The notes: generated from the letters alone by a model not told the origin. Shown: positions 1-7,736, counted from the first letter of the stretch. The stretch is 18,781 nucleotides of DNA from UBA8514 sp050251415 (GCA_050251415.1 JBFWMT010000051.1:1-18781), one strand, 5' to 3'. Made by a program: numbers and translations.

Positions 1-974
1 TATTCGTCCTGTGGAATATCGTAGATAAATACAACATCAACGTCAACTACATCAATACCCCGTGCGGCAACGTCAGTTGCAACAAGAATTTCGATAGAGC
101 CATTTCTAAATTTCTGCATAACTCTGTCCCGCTGGCCCTGCTTAAGGGCACCGTGGAGTCCGTCAGCAAAATAACCTCTGCCTAAAAGCTGTTCAACAAT
201 ATCATCTACTTTACGTTTTGTATTGCAGAAGATGATTGTAAGCTTTGGCTCGTGAATGTCAATCAAACGGCAAAGGGCTTCAAGTTTATTTTTTTCTTTA
301 ACGTCAAAATAAATCTGCTCAATCTGTGGTACTGTAAGCTCTTTACGGTTAACCCTAACAAGCTCTGGCTCCTTTAAGAACTTCTTTGTTAAGTCCATAA
401 TAGCAGGGCTCATTGTTGCAGAAAACATAACTGTTTGGCGTTCTGCAGGTATTTCTTTAAGGATAGTTTCAATATCTTCCCTAAAGCCCATGTCAAGCAT
501 TTCGTCAGCTTCATCAAGCACAACATACTTAACTGTTTCCATTTTAATTGTGCGTCTGCGCATATGGTCCATTACACGGCCTGGTGTGCCAATAATAACC
601 TGCACGCCTTTTTTAAGTGCCATAATCTGTCTATCAATTGGCTGGCCGCCATAAATAGGCAGCACCATTATATTGCTAGTAAATTTAAGCAGTTTTCTGA
701 ATTCTTCGCTTACCTGTATAGCAAGTTCTCTAGTAGGGCAAAGAATAACTGCCTGAAGGTGTCTGTCCTTAGGGTTTATCATTTCAAGGCAAGGTATGCC
801 AAAAGAGGCAGTTTTACCTGTACCTGTTTGGCTTTGGCCAATAACGTCTTTTCCTGACATAATAATTGGTATTGCTTGTGACTGAATAGGAGTTGCTTCC
901 TCAAAGCCCATATCAAGTACCGCTTTAAGGGTGCCACTTGATAAATTCATTTCTTCAAATCTTAAGTTTTCCAT
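1..974 (-). CDS. DEAD-box ATP-dependent RNA helicase, N-terminal 324 residues (runs off left edge)
   Basis: The reading frame is open from ATG at 974 down to base 3, so only the C-terminus is missing. The translation begins MENLRFEEMNLSSGTLKAVL and carries the family motifs in order: a Q motif near residues 26-33 (ATPIQSQA), motif I with Walker A GQSQTGTGKT (46-55), PTREL (80-84), GG (109-110), TPGR (130-133), motif II DEAD (154-157), motif III SAT (185-187), motif IV IIFCNTK (247-253) and motif V ATDVAARGID (299-308). The HRxGRxGR motif VI would lie just beyond the edge. DEAD-box proteins unwind short RNA duplexes using ATP, in ribosome assembly and RNA decay. The head is closest to the CshA/CsdA type, but the C-terminal extension that would separate subfamilies is not in view, so I give no symbol. 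The start is supported by AAAGGA a few bases upstream. The gene is divergent from pheST. Confidence 0.95.
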   Translation of the reverse strand, partial: MENLRFEEMNLSSGTLKAVLDMGFEEATPIQSQAIPIIMSGKDVIGQSQTGTGKTASFGIPCLEMINPKDRHLQAVILCPTRELAIQVSEEFRKLLKFTSNIMVLPIYGGQPIDRQIMALKKGVQVIIGTPGRVMDHMRRRTIKMETVKYVVLDEADEMLDMGFREDIETILKEIPAERQTVMFSATMSPAIMDLTKKFLKEPELVRVNRKELTVPQIEQIYFDVKEKNKLEALCRLIDIHEPKLTIIFCNTKRKVDDIVEQLLGRGYFADGLHGALKQGQRDRVMQKFRNGSIEILVATDVAARGIDVVDVDVVFIYDIPQDE

Positions 975-1042
975 TAAAAAATCCTTTCGTATTGCTGACA
1001 AAATTAAGTATTTTGCCAATAGATAAAAATAGTGTACGCATA

Positions 1043-1071
1043 AGTATACCAATATTATAGGTAAAAAGCAA
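1043..1071 (-). promoter_or_regulatory. Candidate promoter of the DEAD-box helicase gene
   Basis: Read on the minus strand, TTGCTT (1066-1071) and TATACT (1043-1048) are separated by 17 bases and lie about 70 bases upstream of the helicase ATG. A perfect TATAAT at 1054-1059 on the same strand is an alternative -10 but lacks a good -35. Match by eye only. Confidence 0.4.
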
Positions 1072-1099
1072 TGCAATTATTAATTTTTTTATATTTTTG

Positions 1100-1130
1100 T
1101 TGACAATTATTTGTTTTGTGATAATATAAT
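1100..1130 (+). promoter_or_regulatory. Promoter of the pheST T-box transcript
   Basis: A perfect TTGACA (1100-1105) is followed by overlapping -10 candidates: TAATAT at 1122-1127 (16-base spacer) and TATAAT at 1125-1130 (19-base spacer). Transcription would start around 1135-1140, just ahead of the T-box stem I. The exact -10 is ambiguous. Confidence 0.7.
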
Positions 1131-1138
1131 GAAGATAT

Positions 1139-1418
1139 AAAACTTTAAAGGCAGTGAAGGTGAAAAGTAAATAGTTGGAAACCTTGCAGAGAGAAAATGT
1201 ATTAGCTGAGAGCATTTTCAGGAGAAGATTATTGAAGTTCCCACCAGAGCCGATTTTCTGAATTATTTTATTCAATATTTAGTAGGAAAATACGTGAGTG
1301 CACGTTATGCACAAGTGCTTGTTAGAGCACAATGAGAGCCTGCAATAGCAGGAAATTGGGTGGTACCACGGAATTTTAGCCTTCGTCCCTTTAGCGCAAA
1401 GGGGAGCGAGGGCTTTTT
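1139..1418 (+). promoter_or_regulatory. T-box leader riboswitch, phenylalanine type (specifier UUC)
   Basis: This leader senses uncharged tRNA and controls readthrough into pheST. Recognisable parts are the AGAGAG-like stretch after the distal part of stem I (near 1190), the specifier loop context TGAAG followed by TTC at 1238-1240, and the highly conserved T-box sequence GGGTGGTACCACG at 1358-1370, whose TGGT would pair with the tRNA acceptor end. It ends in the attenuator hairpin at 1379-1413. TTC is a phenylalanine codon, which agrees with the downstream phenylalanyl-tRNA synthetase genes. Stem I was not folded in full, so the specifier register is inferred from its position relative to GAA and from the downstream genes. 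Confidence 0.93.
1379..1418 (+). terminator. T-box attenuator terminator
   Basis: GCCTTCGTCCCTTT (1379-1392) pairs with AAAGGGGAGCGAGGGC (1398-1413), with one small bulge and GU pairs, and is followed by TTTTTT. The 5' arm directly follows the T-box sequence, as expected for mutually exclusive terminator and antiterminator folds. Confidence 0.88.
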
Positions 1419-1450
1419 TGTTGCAAAAAATTTGAAAGGAGCAAATTAAA

Positions 1451-2470
1451 ATGAAAAAAGAATTACAAGAAATACATGATAGAGCACTGGAAACTTTAAA
1501 AAGTGTTCAGCAAGTAAAAGACCTTGATGAAATAAAGGTTAAGCTTTTAGGTAAAAAGGGTGAGCTTACAGCTATCCTTAAAGGAATGAAAGACTTAACA
1601 AACGATGAAAGACCTATTATCGGTCAGCTTGCAAACGAAGTAAGACAGGATATTGAGACCAAATTAGAAGAGGCAAAAGCAAAGCTTGCAGCAATGGAAA
1701 TGGAACATCGACTTGCTAAAGAAACAATTGACGTTACAATGCCTGGCTCATCTGCGGCATGCGGTCACAAGCATCCAATGAGTATTGTTATTGATGAAAT
1801 GATAGATATTTTTATTGGGATGGGTTACAGCGTAGCAGAAGGGCCAGAGGTAGAAAAGGATTATTATAACTTTGAGGCCCTTAATATACCTGCAAACCAC
1901 CCTGCAAAAGACGAACAGGATACATTTTATATTAGCGGCGATATTTTGCTTAGAACACAGACATCCCCTGTTCAGGTTAGAACAATGGAAAAAGGGAATT
2001 TACCAATAAAAGTAATTTGCCCAGGTACGGTTTATCGTGCAGATGAGGTGGACGCAACACATTCACCTATTTTCCATCAGTTTGAGGGTCTTGTTATAGA
2101 CAAAGGAATTACCATGGGCGACCTTAAAGGAGCACTTGCGGTATTTGCAAAAGAATTGTTTGGTGAGGATACTAAGGTTCGTTTCCGTCCACATCACTTC
2201 CCATTCACAGAGCCTAGTGCAGAAATGGACGTTACCTGTTTTGCCTGTGGCGGAAAGGGCTGTAAGGTATGCAAGGGCGAGGGTTATATAGAGCTTTTAG
2301 GATGTGGCATGGTTCACCCTAAGGTGCTTAAAATGAGCGGTATTGACCCAGATGTTTATAGTGGATTTGCTTTTGGTATGGGGCTTGAGCGTATTGCTAT
2401 GCAGCGTTACGGAATTACCGACTTGCGTCTGCTTTTTGAAAACGATATTAAGTTCTTAAAACAATTCTAA
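1451..2470 (+). CDS. pheS: Phenylalanine--tRNA ligase alpha subunit
   Basis: This is the catalytic subunit of the alpha2beta2 phenylalanyl-tRNA synthetase, which activates phenylalanine with ATP and charges tRNA(Phe) in the cytoplasm. The 339 residues match the usual bacterial length. The first ~90 residues are a charged helical tRNA-binding coiled coil. The class II catalytic core follows: motif 2 around TVYRADEVDATHSPIFHQFEG, a Cys-rich CFACGGKGCKVC insertion that is normal for Firmicutes PheS, and motif 3 near residues 303-316 (GFAFGMGLERIAM). The protein ends IKFLKQF, as the family usually does. The start has GAAAGGAG about 8 bases upstream. The gene is first in the pheST operon, 21 bases before pheT, and is controlled by the T-box leader. 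Confidence 0.98.
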   Translation: MKKELQEIHDRALETLKSVQQVKDLDEIKVKLLGKKGELTAILKGMKDLTNDERPIIGQLANEVRQDIETKLEEAKAKLAAMEMEHRLAKETIDVTMPGSSAACGHKHPMSIVIDEMIDIFIGMGYSVAEGPEVEKDYYNFEALNIPANHPAKDEQDTFYISGDILLRTQTSPVQVRTMEKGNLPIKVICPGTVYRADEVDATHSPIFHQFEGLVIDKGITMGDLKGALAVFAKELFGEDTKVRFRPHHFPFTEPSAEMDVTCFACGGKGCKVCKGEGYIELLGCGMVHPKVLKMSGIDPDVYSGFAFGMGLERIAMQRYGITDLRLLFENDIKFLKQF

Positions 2471-2491
2471 AAAAAAGGAGGGAAAACACAA

Positions 2492-4891
2492 ATGGATATT
2501 TCAATGTCTTGGTTAAAAGATTATGTAGATGTAGATGCAGATATTAAGGATTATGTTGAAGATATTACCCTTAGTGGCTCTAAAGTTGAGGGCTACGAGG
2601 AAATTTGCAAGGATATTACAGGGGTTGTAGTTGGTAAGGTATTATCAATAGACCAACATCCTGATGCAGATAAATTGGTTATAACAAAAATTGATGTTGC
2701 AAGGGAAGAGCCATTGCAGATAGTAACCGGGGCTACAAACCTTTTCGTTGGTGCTTACGTTCCTGTTGCAACCGACGGGGCGCACCTTGCAGGGGATGTT
2801 AAAATTAAAAAAGGTAAACTTCGTGGTGCGGAAAGCAACGGTATGCTTTGTTCAGTTGAAGAACTTGGTTTTGACAGACATGATTTTCCAGAAGCACCTG
2901 AGAATGGCATCTACATTTTTGAAAGTGAACAGCCACTGGGTGCTGATGTAAGAGATGTTATGGATCTACTTGATACAACTGTTGAGTTTGAAATAACCTC
3001 TAACAGACCAGATTGTTTCAGCATGATTGGTTTGGCAAGAGAAACTGCCGCTACCTACAAAAAGGAATTTAAGTTCCCTGAAATTACTGTTAAAGAAGAG
3101 GCAGACGGTGATATAAATGAAATGATTTCCGTGGAAATAAAGAATGCCGACCTTTGCCCACGCTATGTTGCAAGGATTGTAAAAGATGTTAAAATTGCAC
3201 CATCCCCACGATGGATGAGAAAACGTCTTCGTTCAGTAGGTATAAGACCAATAAACAATATTGTTGATATTACAAACTATGTTATGAGTGAGCTTGGTCA
3301 GCCAATGCATGCATTTAGCATAGATACAATAGATGAACATAAAATTATTGTTAGAAATGCTAATGATGGCGAAACTTTCAACACCCTTGATGGAATTGAA
3401 AGAAAGCTAGACAGCAGTATGCTTGTGATTGCAGACCCAAATAAGGCAGTTGCCGTAGCAGGTGTTATGGGTGGCGCAAACAGCATGATTACAGGAGATA
3501 CAGCGACTGTGCTTTTTGAGTCAGCAAACTTCAACGGCCCAAACGTGCGTATAACAGCTAAAAAGCTTGGTCTTAGAACAGATGCCTCTAGCAAGTTTGA
3601 AAAGGGACTTGACCCGAACATTAGCCGCATTGCTGTAGACAGAGCAGTTCAGCTTGTGGAAATGCTTGGCTGTGGCACCGTTGTAAAGGGTGCTGTAGAC
3701 TGCTATCCAAATAAAAGGGAAAGCTGGCAATTAAGCTATGACCCAGCATGGATTAATGGCCTTTTAGGCACAGATATTTCAGAAGATGAAATGATTGACA
3801 TTTTTGAACGAATTGAAATTAAAGTTCATAAGGAATCCAGAACAGTTACAATACCTACTTTCCGCCCAGACCTTGAGGCACAGGCTGACCTTGCAGAAGA
3901 AGTTGCACGTTTCTATGGCTACAATAAAATTGTTCCTACCCTTGCGGCTGGTACACCAACTGTTGGCAAAAAAACATATAGCCAAACAATTGCTGATGTA
4001 ATTAAAAAAGCAATGGTTACCAACGGACTTTGCGAGGCAATGAACTTTACCTTTGAAAGCCCTAAAGTGTTTGAAAAACTTAATATAGCAGAAGATTCCG
4101 ATTTAAGAAAGGTTGTTAAAATTTCTAACCCACTTGGTGAAGATTTTTCTGTAATGAGAACAACCACATTAAACGGTATGCTGAATTCACTTTCCACAAA
4201 CTATAACAGGCGTAATGAAGAAGCTGGTCTGTTTGAAATTGGTAAGGTTTATATTCCTAAGGCATTGCCTTTAACTGAACTTCCAAACGAGCCACAAAAG
4301 CTTACCATCGGTATGTATGGAAAAATGGATTTCTATGGCTTAAAGGGAATTGTGGAATATCTGTTTAGCGTACTTGGAATGAGTGAAAAAATTGAATATT
4401 CACCTGAAAACAATATTAGCTGGATGCACCCCGGACGTACTGCAAGTGTTGCTATAAACGGCGAAAGCTTTGGCTATTTGGGTGAGCTTCACCCAGCTGT
4501 TGCCAACAACTATTCAATAGGTGCAAGAGTTTACTTTGCTGTGCTTGATGTAGAGGCTATGATTGATGCGGCAAATATGGTAAGTGTTTATAAGGCACTG
4601 CCAAAATTCCCAGCGGTAACCCGTGATATTTCAATGGTTATTAACGAAAATGTTTTTGTTAAAGAAATTGAAAATGTAATTAAGAAAAAAGGCGGAAAGC
4701 TTCTTGAAGCTATTCATCTTTTTGACGTTTACCAAGGAAGTCAGATTGATAAGGGCTTTAAGTCAGTTTCTTACTCAATTACGTTCAGAGCACCAGACAG
4801 AACCCTTGTGGATGACGACGTTAATGCAGTTATGAAAAAGATACTTTCCACCCTTGAAAGTGAACTTGGTGCTATTTTAAGGGATAAATAA
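2492..4891 (+). CDS. pheT: Phenylalanine--tRNA ligase beta subunit
   Basis: This is the non-catalytic, editing and tRNA-binding subunit of phenylalanyl-tRNA synthetase. It is 799 residues, the usual length. In order it has an N-terminal PheT domain (MDISMSWLKDYVDVD), an EMAP-II/OB-fold tRNA-binding domain (roughly residues 40-150, VVVGKVLSIDQHPDADKLVI), the B3/B4 editing region (roughly 210-390, with RPINNIVDITNYVM), the B5 domain (roughly 405-475), a catalytic-like core, and a C-terminal ferredoxin-fold anticodon-binding (FDX-ACB) domain from about residue 700 (KFPAVTRDISMVI). The ribosome binding site AAGGAGGG is strong and 8-9 bases upstream of ATG. It follows pheS closely and ends before a terminator-like hairpin. 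Confidence 0.98.
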   Translation: MDISMSWLKDYVDVDADIKDYVEDITLSGSKVEGYEEICKDITGVVVGKVLSIDQHPDADKLVITKIDVAREEPLQIVTGATNLFVGAYVPVATDGAHLAGDVKIKKGKLRGAESNGMLCSVEELGFDRHDFPEAPENGIYIFESEQPLGADVRDVMDLLDTTVEFEITSNRPDCFSMIGLARETAATYKKEFKFPEITVKEEADGDINEMISVEIKNADLCPRYVARIVKDVKIAPSPRWMRKRLRSVGIRPINNIVDITNYVMSELGQPMHAFSIDTIDEHKIIVRNANDGETFNTLDGIERKLDSSMLVIADPNKAVAVAGVMGGANSMITGDTATVLFESANFNGPNVRITAKKLGLRTDASSKFEKGLDPNISRIAVDRAVQLVEMLGCGTVVKGAVDCYPNKRESWQLSYDPAWINGLLGTDISEDEMIDIFERIEIKVHKESRTVTIPTFRPDLEAQADLAEEVARFYGYNKIVPTLAAGTPTVGKKTYSQTIADVIKKAMVTNGLCEAMNFTFESPKVFEKLNIAEDSDLRKVVKISNPLGEDFSVMRTTTLNGMLNSLSTNYNRRNEEAGLFEIGKVYIPKALPLTELPNEPQKLTIGMYGKMDFYGLKGIVEYLFSVLGMSEKIEYSPENNISWMHPGRTASVAINGESFGYLGELHPAVANNYSIGARVYFAVLDVEAMIDAANMVSVYKALPKFPAVTRDISMVINENVFVKEIENVIKKKGGKLLEAIHLFDVYQGSQIDKGFKSVSYSITFRAPDRTLVDDDVNAVMKKILSTLESELGAILRDK

Positions 4892-4913
4892 TAAATTATA
4901 ATGATTTAACATC

Positions 4914-4947
4914 GGGGCAGAGGATAATTTCTCTGCCCCAATTGTTA
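4914..4947 (+). terminator. Terminator-like hairpin after pheT
   Basis: GGGGCAGAG (4914-4922) and CTCTGCCCC (4931-4939) form a perfect 9-bp GC-rich stem with an 8-base loop, 22 bases after the pheT stop. The tract after it (AATTGTTAT) is only modestly T-rich, so some readthrough into azlCD is possible. Confidence 0.7.
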
Positions 4948-4985
4948 TAAAGAAATGAAGTGCTTTTTTCCATGGAGGGTTACAT

Positions 4986-5684
4986 ATGAGGGATACTTTA
5001 AAATATTCGTTTATTAAAACAATTCCTGTAATGTGCGGGTATTTATTTACGGGATTAGCTTTTGGCTTGCTTTTACAAAACGCAGGCTACAGCTTTATTT
5101 GGGCTCTTTTAATAAGCCTGTTTGTTTATGCAGGGTCTATGCAGTATGTGCTGGTAACCTTACTTGCAGGCAGTTTTACTTTGCCAACGGTTGCCATAAT
5201 GACACTGCTTATAAACAGCCGTCATGCTTTTTATGGCTTAAGCTTTATTGAAAAATTCAAAAAAATGGGTAAACTATATCCGTACATGGTTTTTTCACTT
5301 ACAGATGAAACGTACTCCCTTTTATGCTCCACCATACCGCCAAAACGCTATAAAGAAAACTGGGCATATTTTTTTATTGCCTTCCTTGACCAGTGCTATT
5401 GGATAATTGGCAGTGTGGCAGGGGGAATTATAGGTAAGCTTATACCTTTTGATATGACTGGCATAGATTTTGCCATGACAGCCTTGTTTACGGTTATTTT
5501 TGTAGAACAGTGGATAGATGCAAAAAGCCACATTCCAGCGGTGACAGGTATTGTGTCGGGACTTATTTTTCTTATAATACTTGGGCCAGATAAATTCATA
5601 TTGCCCTCTTTAGTAGTTACAGTACTTATACTTAATATACTTCGGAATGCACTTGACGAAGAAAAGAAGGGAGAAGGGGTATGA
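4986..5684 (+). CDS. azlC: AzlC family branched-chain amino acid exporter, large subunit
   Basis: This 232-residue integral membrane protein is of the AzlC family. With AzlD, AzlC exports branched-chain amino acids or their analogues across the cytoplasmic membrane; the substrate here is inferred from the family. The N-terminus (SFIKTIPVMCGYLFTGLAFGLLLQNAGY), the YAGSMQYVLVTLLAG segment and NSRHAFYGLSF are characteristic. Several hydrophobic segments are evident (about residues 10-30, 38-58, 65-82, 125-150, 157-175, 185-225). GGAGGG sits 8 bases upstream of ATG. The stop overlaps the azlD start by 4 bases (ATGA), so the pair is translationally coupled. A separate promoter was not convincing, so it may be transcribed by readthrough from pheT. 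Confidence 0.93.
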   Translation: MRDTLKYSFIKTIPVMCGYLFTGLAFGLLLQNAGYSFIWALLISLFVYAGSMQYVLVTLLAGSFTLPTVAIMTLLINSRHAFYGLSFIEKFKKMGKLYPYMVFSLTDETYSLLCSTIPPKRYKENWAYFFIAFLDQCYWIIGSVAGGIIGKLIPFDMTGIDFAMTALFTVIFVEQWIDAKSHIPAVTGIVSGLIFLIILGPDKFILPSLVVTVLILNILRNALDEEKKGEGV

Positions 5685-6010
5685 TTTCCACAGGAAGAGC
5701 AATAATTATAATAGCTATTGTTGCTGTATGCACAATTATTACAAGGGCAATACCCTTTATACTTTTTGGCGGGAAAAAAGAAATACCTAAAAGGGTGTTT
5801 TATTTGGGAAAGGTTCTGCCAGCGGCAGTTATAGGTACGCTGATTGTTTATTGCCTTAAGAGTGTAGATGTAACAACCGCACCCTATGGCATTGCAGAGT
5901 TTATATCCGTTGGTGTAGTTACAGTACTTCATGGATGGAAAAGAAATGCCCTTGTAAGCATTGGGGCAGGCACTGTATGTTATATGGTACTTATACAGCT
6001 AGTGCTTTAA
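5681..6010 (+). CDS. azlD: AzlD family branched-chain amino acid exporter, small subunit
   Basis: This small membrane protein of 109 residues is the usual partner of AzlC. It has about four hydrophobic segments (residues 8-28, 42-60, 68-85, 92-108) and the family-typical TRAIPFILFGGKK stretch near residues 21-33, followed by VLPAAVIGTL. The ATG overlaps the azlC stop, and GAAGGGAGAAGG upstream serves as the ribosome binding site. It is the last gene of this two-gene unit. A short weak palindrome (TACAT/ATGTA) lies right after the stop, but I see no convincing terminator. Confidence 0.93.
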   Translation: MISTGRAIIIIAIVAVCTIITRAIPFILFGGKKEIPKRVFYLGKVLPAAVIGTLIVYCLKSVDVTTAPYGIAEFISVGVVTVLHGWKRNALVSIGAGTVCYMVLIQLVL

Positions 6011-6080
6011 TACATGCGAAATGTATATGGCATATTTTTGCAAACAAGGGTGTTTTTTGTAACATTTAGCTTAAGAAAAG

Positions 6081-6109
6081 TTGATTTTAGGCACAAGTTA
6101 TGATATTGT
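6081..6109 (+). promoter_or_regulatory. Possible promoter of aspS
   Basis: TTGATT (6081-6086) and TATTGT (6104-6109) are 17 bases apart, in the 167-base gap between azlD and aspS. A small dyad, GTGATT...AATCAC at about 6129-6151, lies between this site and the aspS start. Both are weak matches found by eye. Confidence 0.3.
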
Positions 6110-6177
6110 AATAAAATAGGTTTATTAGGTGATTTAATATATATGAATCACTGATTTATAAATAAGGAGCGATTATA

Positions 6178-7506
6178 ATGGAAACAGTTTCAGGCGAAAG
6201 AAATTATACAGACTTGGAAATTGCCGAAATGATGAAAAAAAACGATGATGACACCGTTAAAACTCATGGCATGATTTATTCTGTAAAAGATATGGGTGAC
6301 TTTGGTTTTGTTACCCTTAGAAAGAGAAACGGGCTTGTGCAGTGCGTTTATAACAAGGGCATAAGCCAATTTAATATTTCAGACCTCGGCCCTGAGTATT
6401 CAATAAAAGTAGAAGGTACAATAAAAAAAGATGAAAGAGCCCCAGGCGGATTTGAAGTTCACCTTGTTAATGTGGAGGTTCTTTCAAAACCAAATGAAGC
6501 ACCTGCAATTAATCTTTCAAAAAGAAAACTTGGCGTTACAATTGAAAAAAATATTGAGCTTAGACCACTTACACTTAGAAATAACCGTGAAAGAGCTATT
6601 TTTAAAATGCAGGAGGGTGTTGTAAGAGGATTTAGAGATTTTCTTCTTAATGAAGGATTTACAGAAATTCGTTCACCTAAAATAGTTGCAACAGGCGCAG
6701 AAGGTGGCGCAAATATTTTTAAGCTGGATTACTTTGGTAAGAAGGCATTTCTTGCACAAAGCCCTCAGTTCTATAAGCAAATGCTAGTTGGTGCATACGA
6801 AAGAGTTTTTGAGGTTGCTCCTGTTTTTCGTGCCGAAAAGCACAACACAACAAGACACCTTAACGAATATATAAGTTTGGATTTTGAAATGGGCTTTATT
6901 AGCGATTTCCGTGAAATTATGGAAATGGAAACTGGCGCTATAAAAAACATGATTCAGCTTTTAAAAAGCGAATACGAAAGAGAGCTTAAAATTTTGAACC
7001 TTGAATTACCTGAAATTACAGAAATTCCTACTGTAAAATTTAAAGATGCAAAGGAAATGGTTGCAACAGAATATGGCAGAAAAATTAAAGACCCATATGA
7101 CCTTGAGCCAGAAGAAGAACAGCTTATTAGTAAGCTTTTTAAAGAAAAATACAACAGTGATTTTGTTTTTGTTACACATTATCCTGTTAAAAAACGTCCT
7201 TTTTATGCTATGGATGACCCAGCTGACCCTAAGTATACTTTAAGCTTTGACCTTCTTTTTAGAGGAATGGAAATTACGACTGGTGGGCAGAGAATTCATA
7301 ATTATGACGACCAGGTAGCCAAAATGATTTCTAAGGGACTTGACCCAGCGGATTTTGAAGGATACCTTATGATACACAAATATGGTATGCCACCACACGG
7401 CGGACTTGGCATGGGACTTGAAAGACTTTGCATGAAGCTTCTTGATGAAAGCAACGTACGTGTAGCGTCTATGTTCCCAAGAGATATGTCAAGACTTACT
7501 CCATAA
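6178..7506 (+). CDS. aspS: Archaeal-type aspartyl-tRNA synthetase, probably non-discriminating (tRNA Asp/Asn)
   Basis: This 442-residue class IIb synthetase is of the short archaeal/eukaryal AspRS type and lacks the large GAD insertion of the usual bacterial AspRS. An N-terminal OB-fold anticodon domain (about 25-105, IYSVKDMGDFGFVTLRKRNG) is followed by the catalytic core with motif 2 (FRAEKHNTTRHLNEYISLDFEM) and motif 3 (GGLGMGLERLCM). Family knowledge: in the discriminating Thermococcus enzyme Trp26 and Lys85 recognise the tRNA(Asp) anticodon, while non-discriminating enzymes commonly carry His and Pro there. My manual alignment puts Tyr34 and Pro89 (RAPGGFE) at those positions, which favours a non-discriminating enzyme making Asp-tRNA(Asn). 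The nearby gatCAB genes would amidate that product. AAGGAG precedes the ATG by about 8 bases. It could be misread as AsnRS, but the overall similarity is to archaeal AspRS. Confidence 0.9.
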   Translation: METVSGERNYTDLEIAEMMKKNDDDTVKTHGMIYSVKDMGDFGFVTLRKRNGLVQCVYNKGISQFNISDLGPEYSIKVEGTIKKDERAPGGFEVHLVNVEVLSKPNEAPAINLSKRKLGVTIEKNIELRPLTLRNNRERAIFKMQEGVVRGFRDFLLNEGFTEIRSPKIVATGAEGGANIFKLDYFGKKAFLAQSPQFYKQMLVGAYERVFEVAPVFRAEKHNTTRHLNEYISLDFEMGFISDFREIMEMETGAIKNMIQLLKSEYERELKILNLELPEITEIPTVKFKDAKEMVATEYGRKIKDPYDLEPEEEQLISKLFKEKYNSDFVFVTHYPVKKRPFYAMDDPADPKYTLSFDLLFRGMEITTGGQRIHNYDDQVAKMISKGLDPADFEGYLMIHKYGMPPHGGLGMGLERLCMKLLDESNVRVASMFPRDMSRLTP

Positions 7507-7570
7507 AAAGGCTTAGACAAAGTCAAAACCTTAAGAGTTTCGCCCTCAAACACCCACAAGGGGTTCTGTT

Positions 7571-7628
7571 CAGCACTTTACTGCGTAAAGCTGTCCTTTG
7601 GACAGATGGCACTTCTTTGCCATTGCTG
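7571..7628 (+). other. Four-way cloverleaf (three tandem hairpins closed by an outer stem) inside repeat copy A
   Basis: The outer stem CAGCA (7571-7575) pairs with TGCTG (7624-7628). It encloses three abutting hairpins: CTTTAC-tgc-GTAAAG (7576-7590), CTGTCC-ttt-GGACAG (7591-7605) and ATGGCA-cttctt-TGCCAT (7606-7623). All stems are perfect Watson-Crick and no base is left unpaired at the junction. The CAAGG/CCTTG stem (7557-7561 with 7629-7633) continues outward, with a 9-base bulge on the 5' side. Copy B has only a plain hairpin here. It is not a tRNA: arm lengths and loops do not fit. Function unknown. Confidence 0.8.
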
Positions 7629-7641
7629 CCTTGACCCATCT

Positions 7642-7670
7642 AAAACCGCATGAATATGCGGTTTTAATAA
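7642..7670 (+). terminator. Hairpin in repeat copy A that could terminate aspS
   Basis: AAAACCGCAT (7642-7651) and ATGCGGTTTT (7656-7665) form a perfect 10-bp stem with loop GAAT, whose 3' arm ends in TTTT, followed by AATAA. It is the best terminator candidate between aspS and gatC. The GC core is only six pairs, so efficiency is uncertain. Confidence 0.5.
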
Positions 7671-7736
7671 AAGTTTTTGGCTTGCTTTTTCTAAAAATCA
7701 AGTGGGTTTGGGCCACGCCCAAGGTTTGTCTATAAG

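Larger units (their letters stand above)
7514..7733 (+). repeat. Multi-hairpin intergenic repeat, copy A (inverted relative to copy B)
   Basis: This non-coding element fills most of the aspS-gatC gap and matches the reverse complement of 11012-11174. Shared blocks in order are TAGACAAAGTCAAAACCTT at the left end, TTCGCCCTCAAACACCCACA, CTTGACCC, an AAACCGCAT hairpin, AGTTTTTGG, CTTGCTTTTT and GTGGGTTTGGGC. The ends are inverted: TAGACAAA...CCTT at left against AAGGTTTGTCTA at 7721-7732. A second stem forms between GCCCtCAAACaCCCAC and GTGGGTTTGGGC. It differs from copy B mainly by about 60 extra bases (around 7563-7628) that form a cloverleaf. No open reading frame or transposase is present. 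It looks like a MITE-like or structured intergenic repeat; whether it is transcribed is not shown. Confidence 0.88.

Noticed and set aside
435..857. 140-residue open frame on plus
   Set aside because: It is antisense to the DEAD-box helicase, whose motifs are clear on the minus strand.
955..1275. 106-residue open frame on minus across the pheST leader
   Set aside because: It runs antisense to the T-box, overlaps the helicase start in another frame, and has low-complexity composition with no family features.
5396..5932. 178-residue open frame on minus across azlC and azlD
   Set aside because: It is a shadow of two recognisable membrane protein genes, rich in Cys, Tyr and Asn from reversed hydrophobic codons, with no ribosome binding site seen.
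7571..7628. Cloverleaf as a tRNA gene
   Set aside because: Arms of 6 bp with loops of 3, 3 and 6 bases, no 7-base anticodon or TPsiC-like loop, and a 5-bp outer stem do not fit a tRNA.
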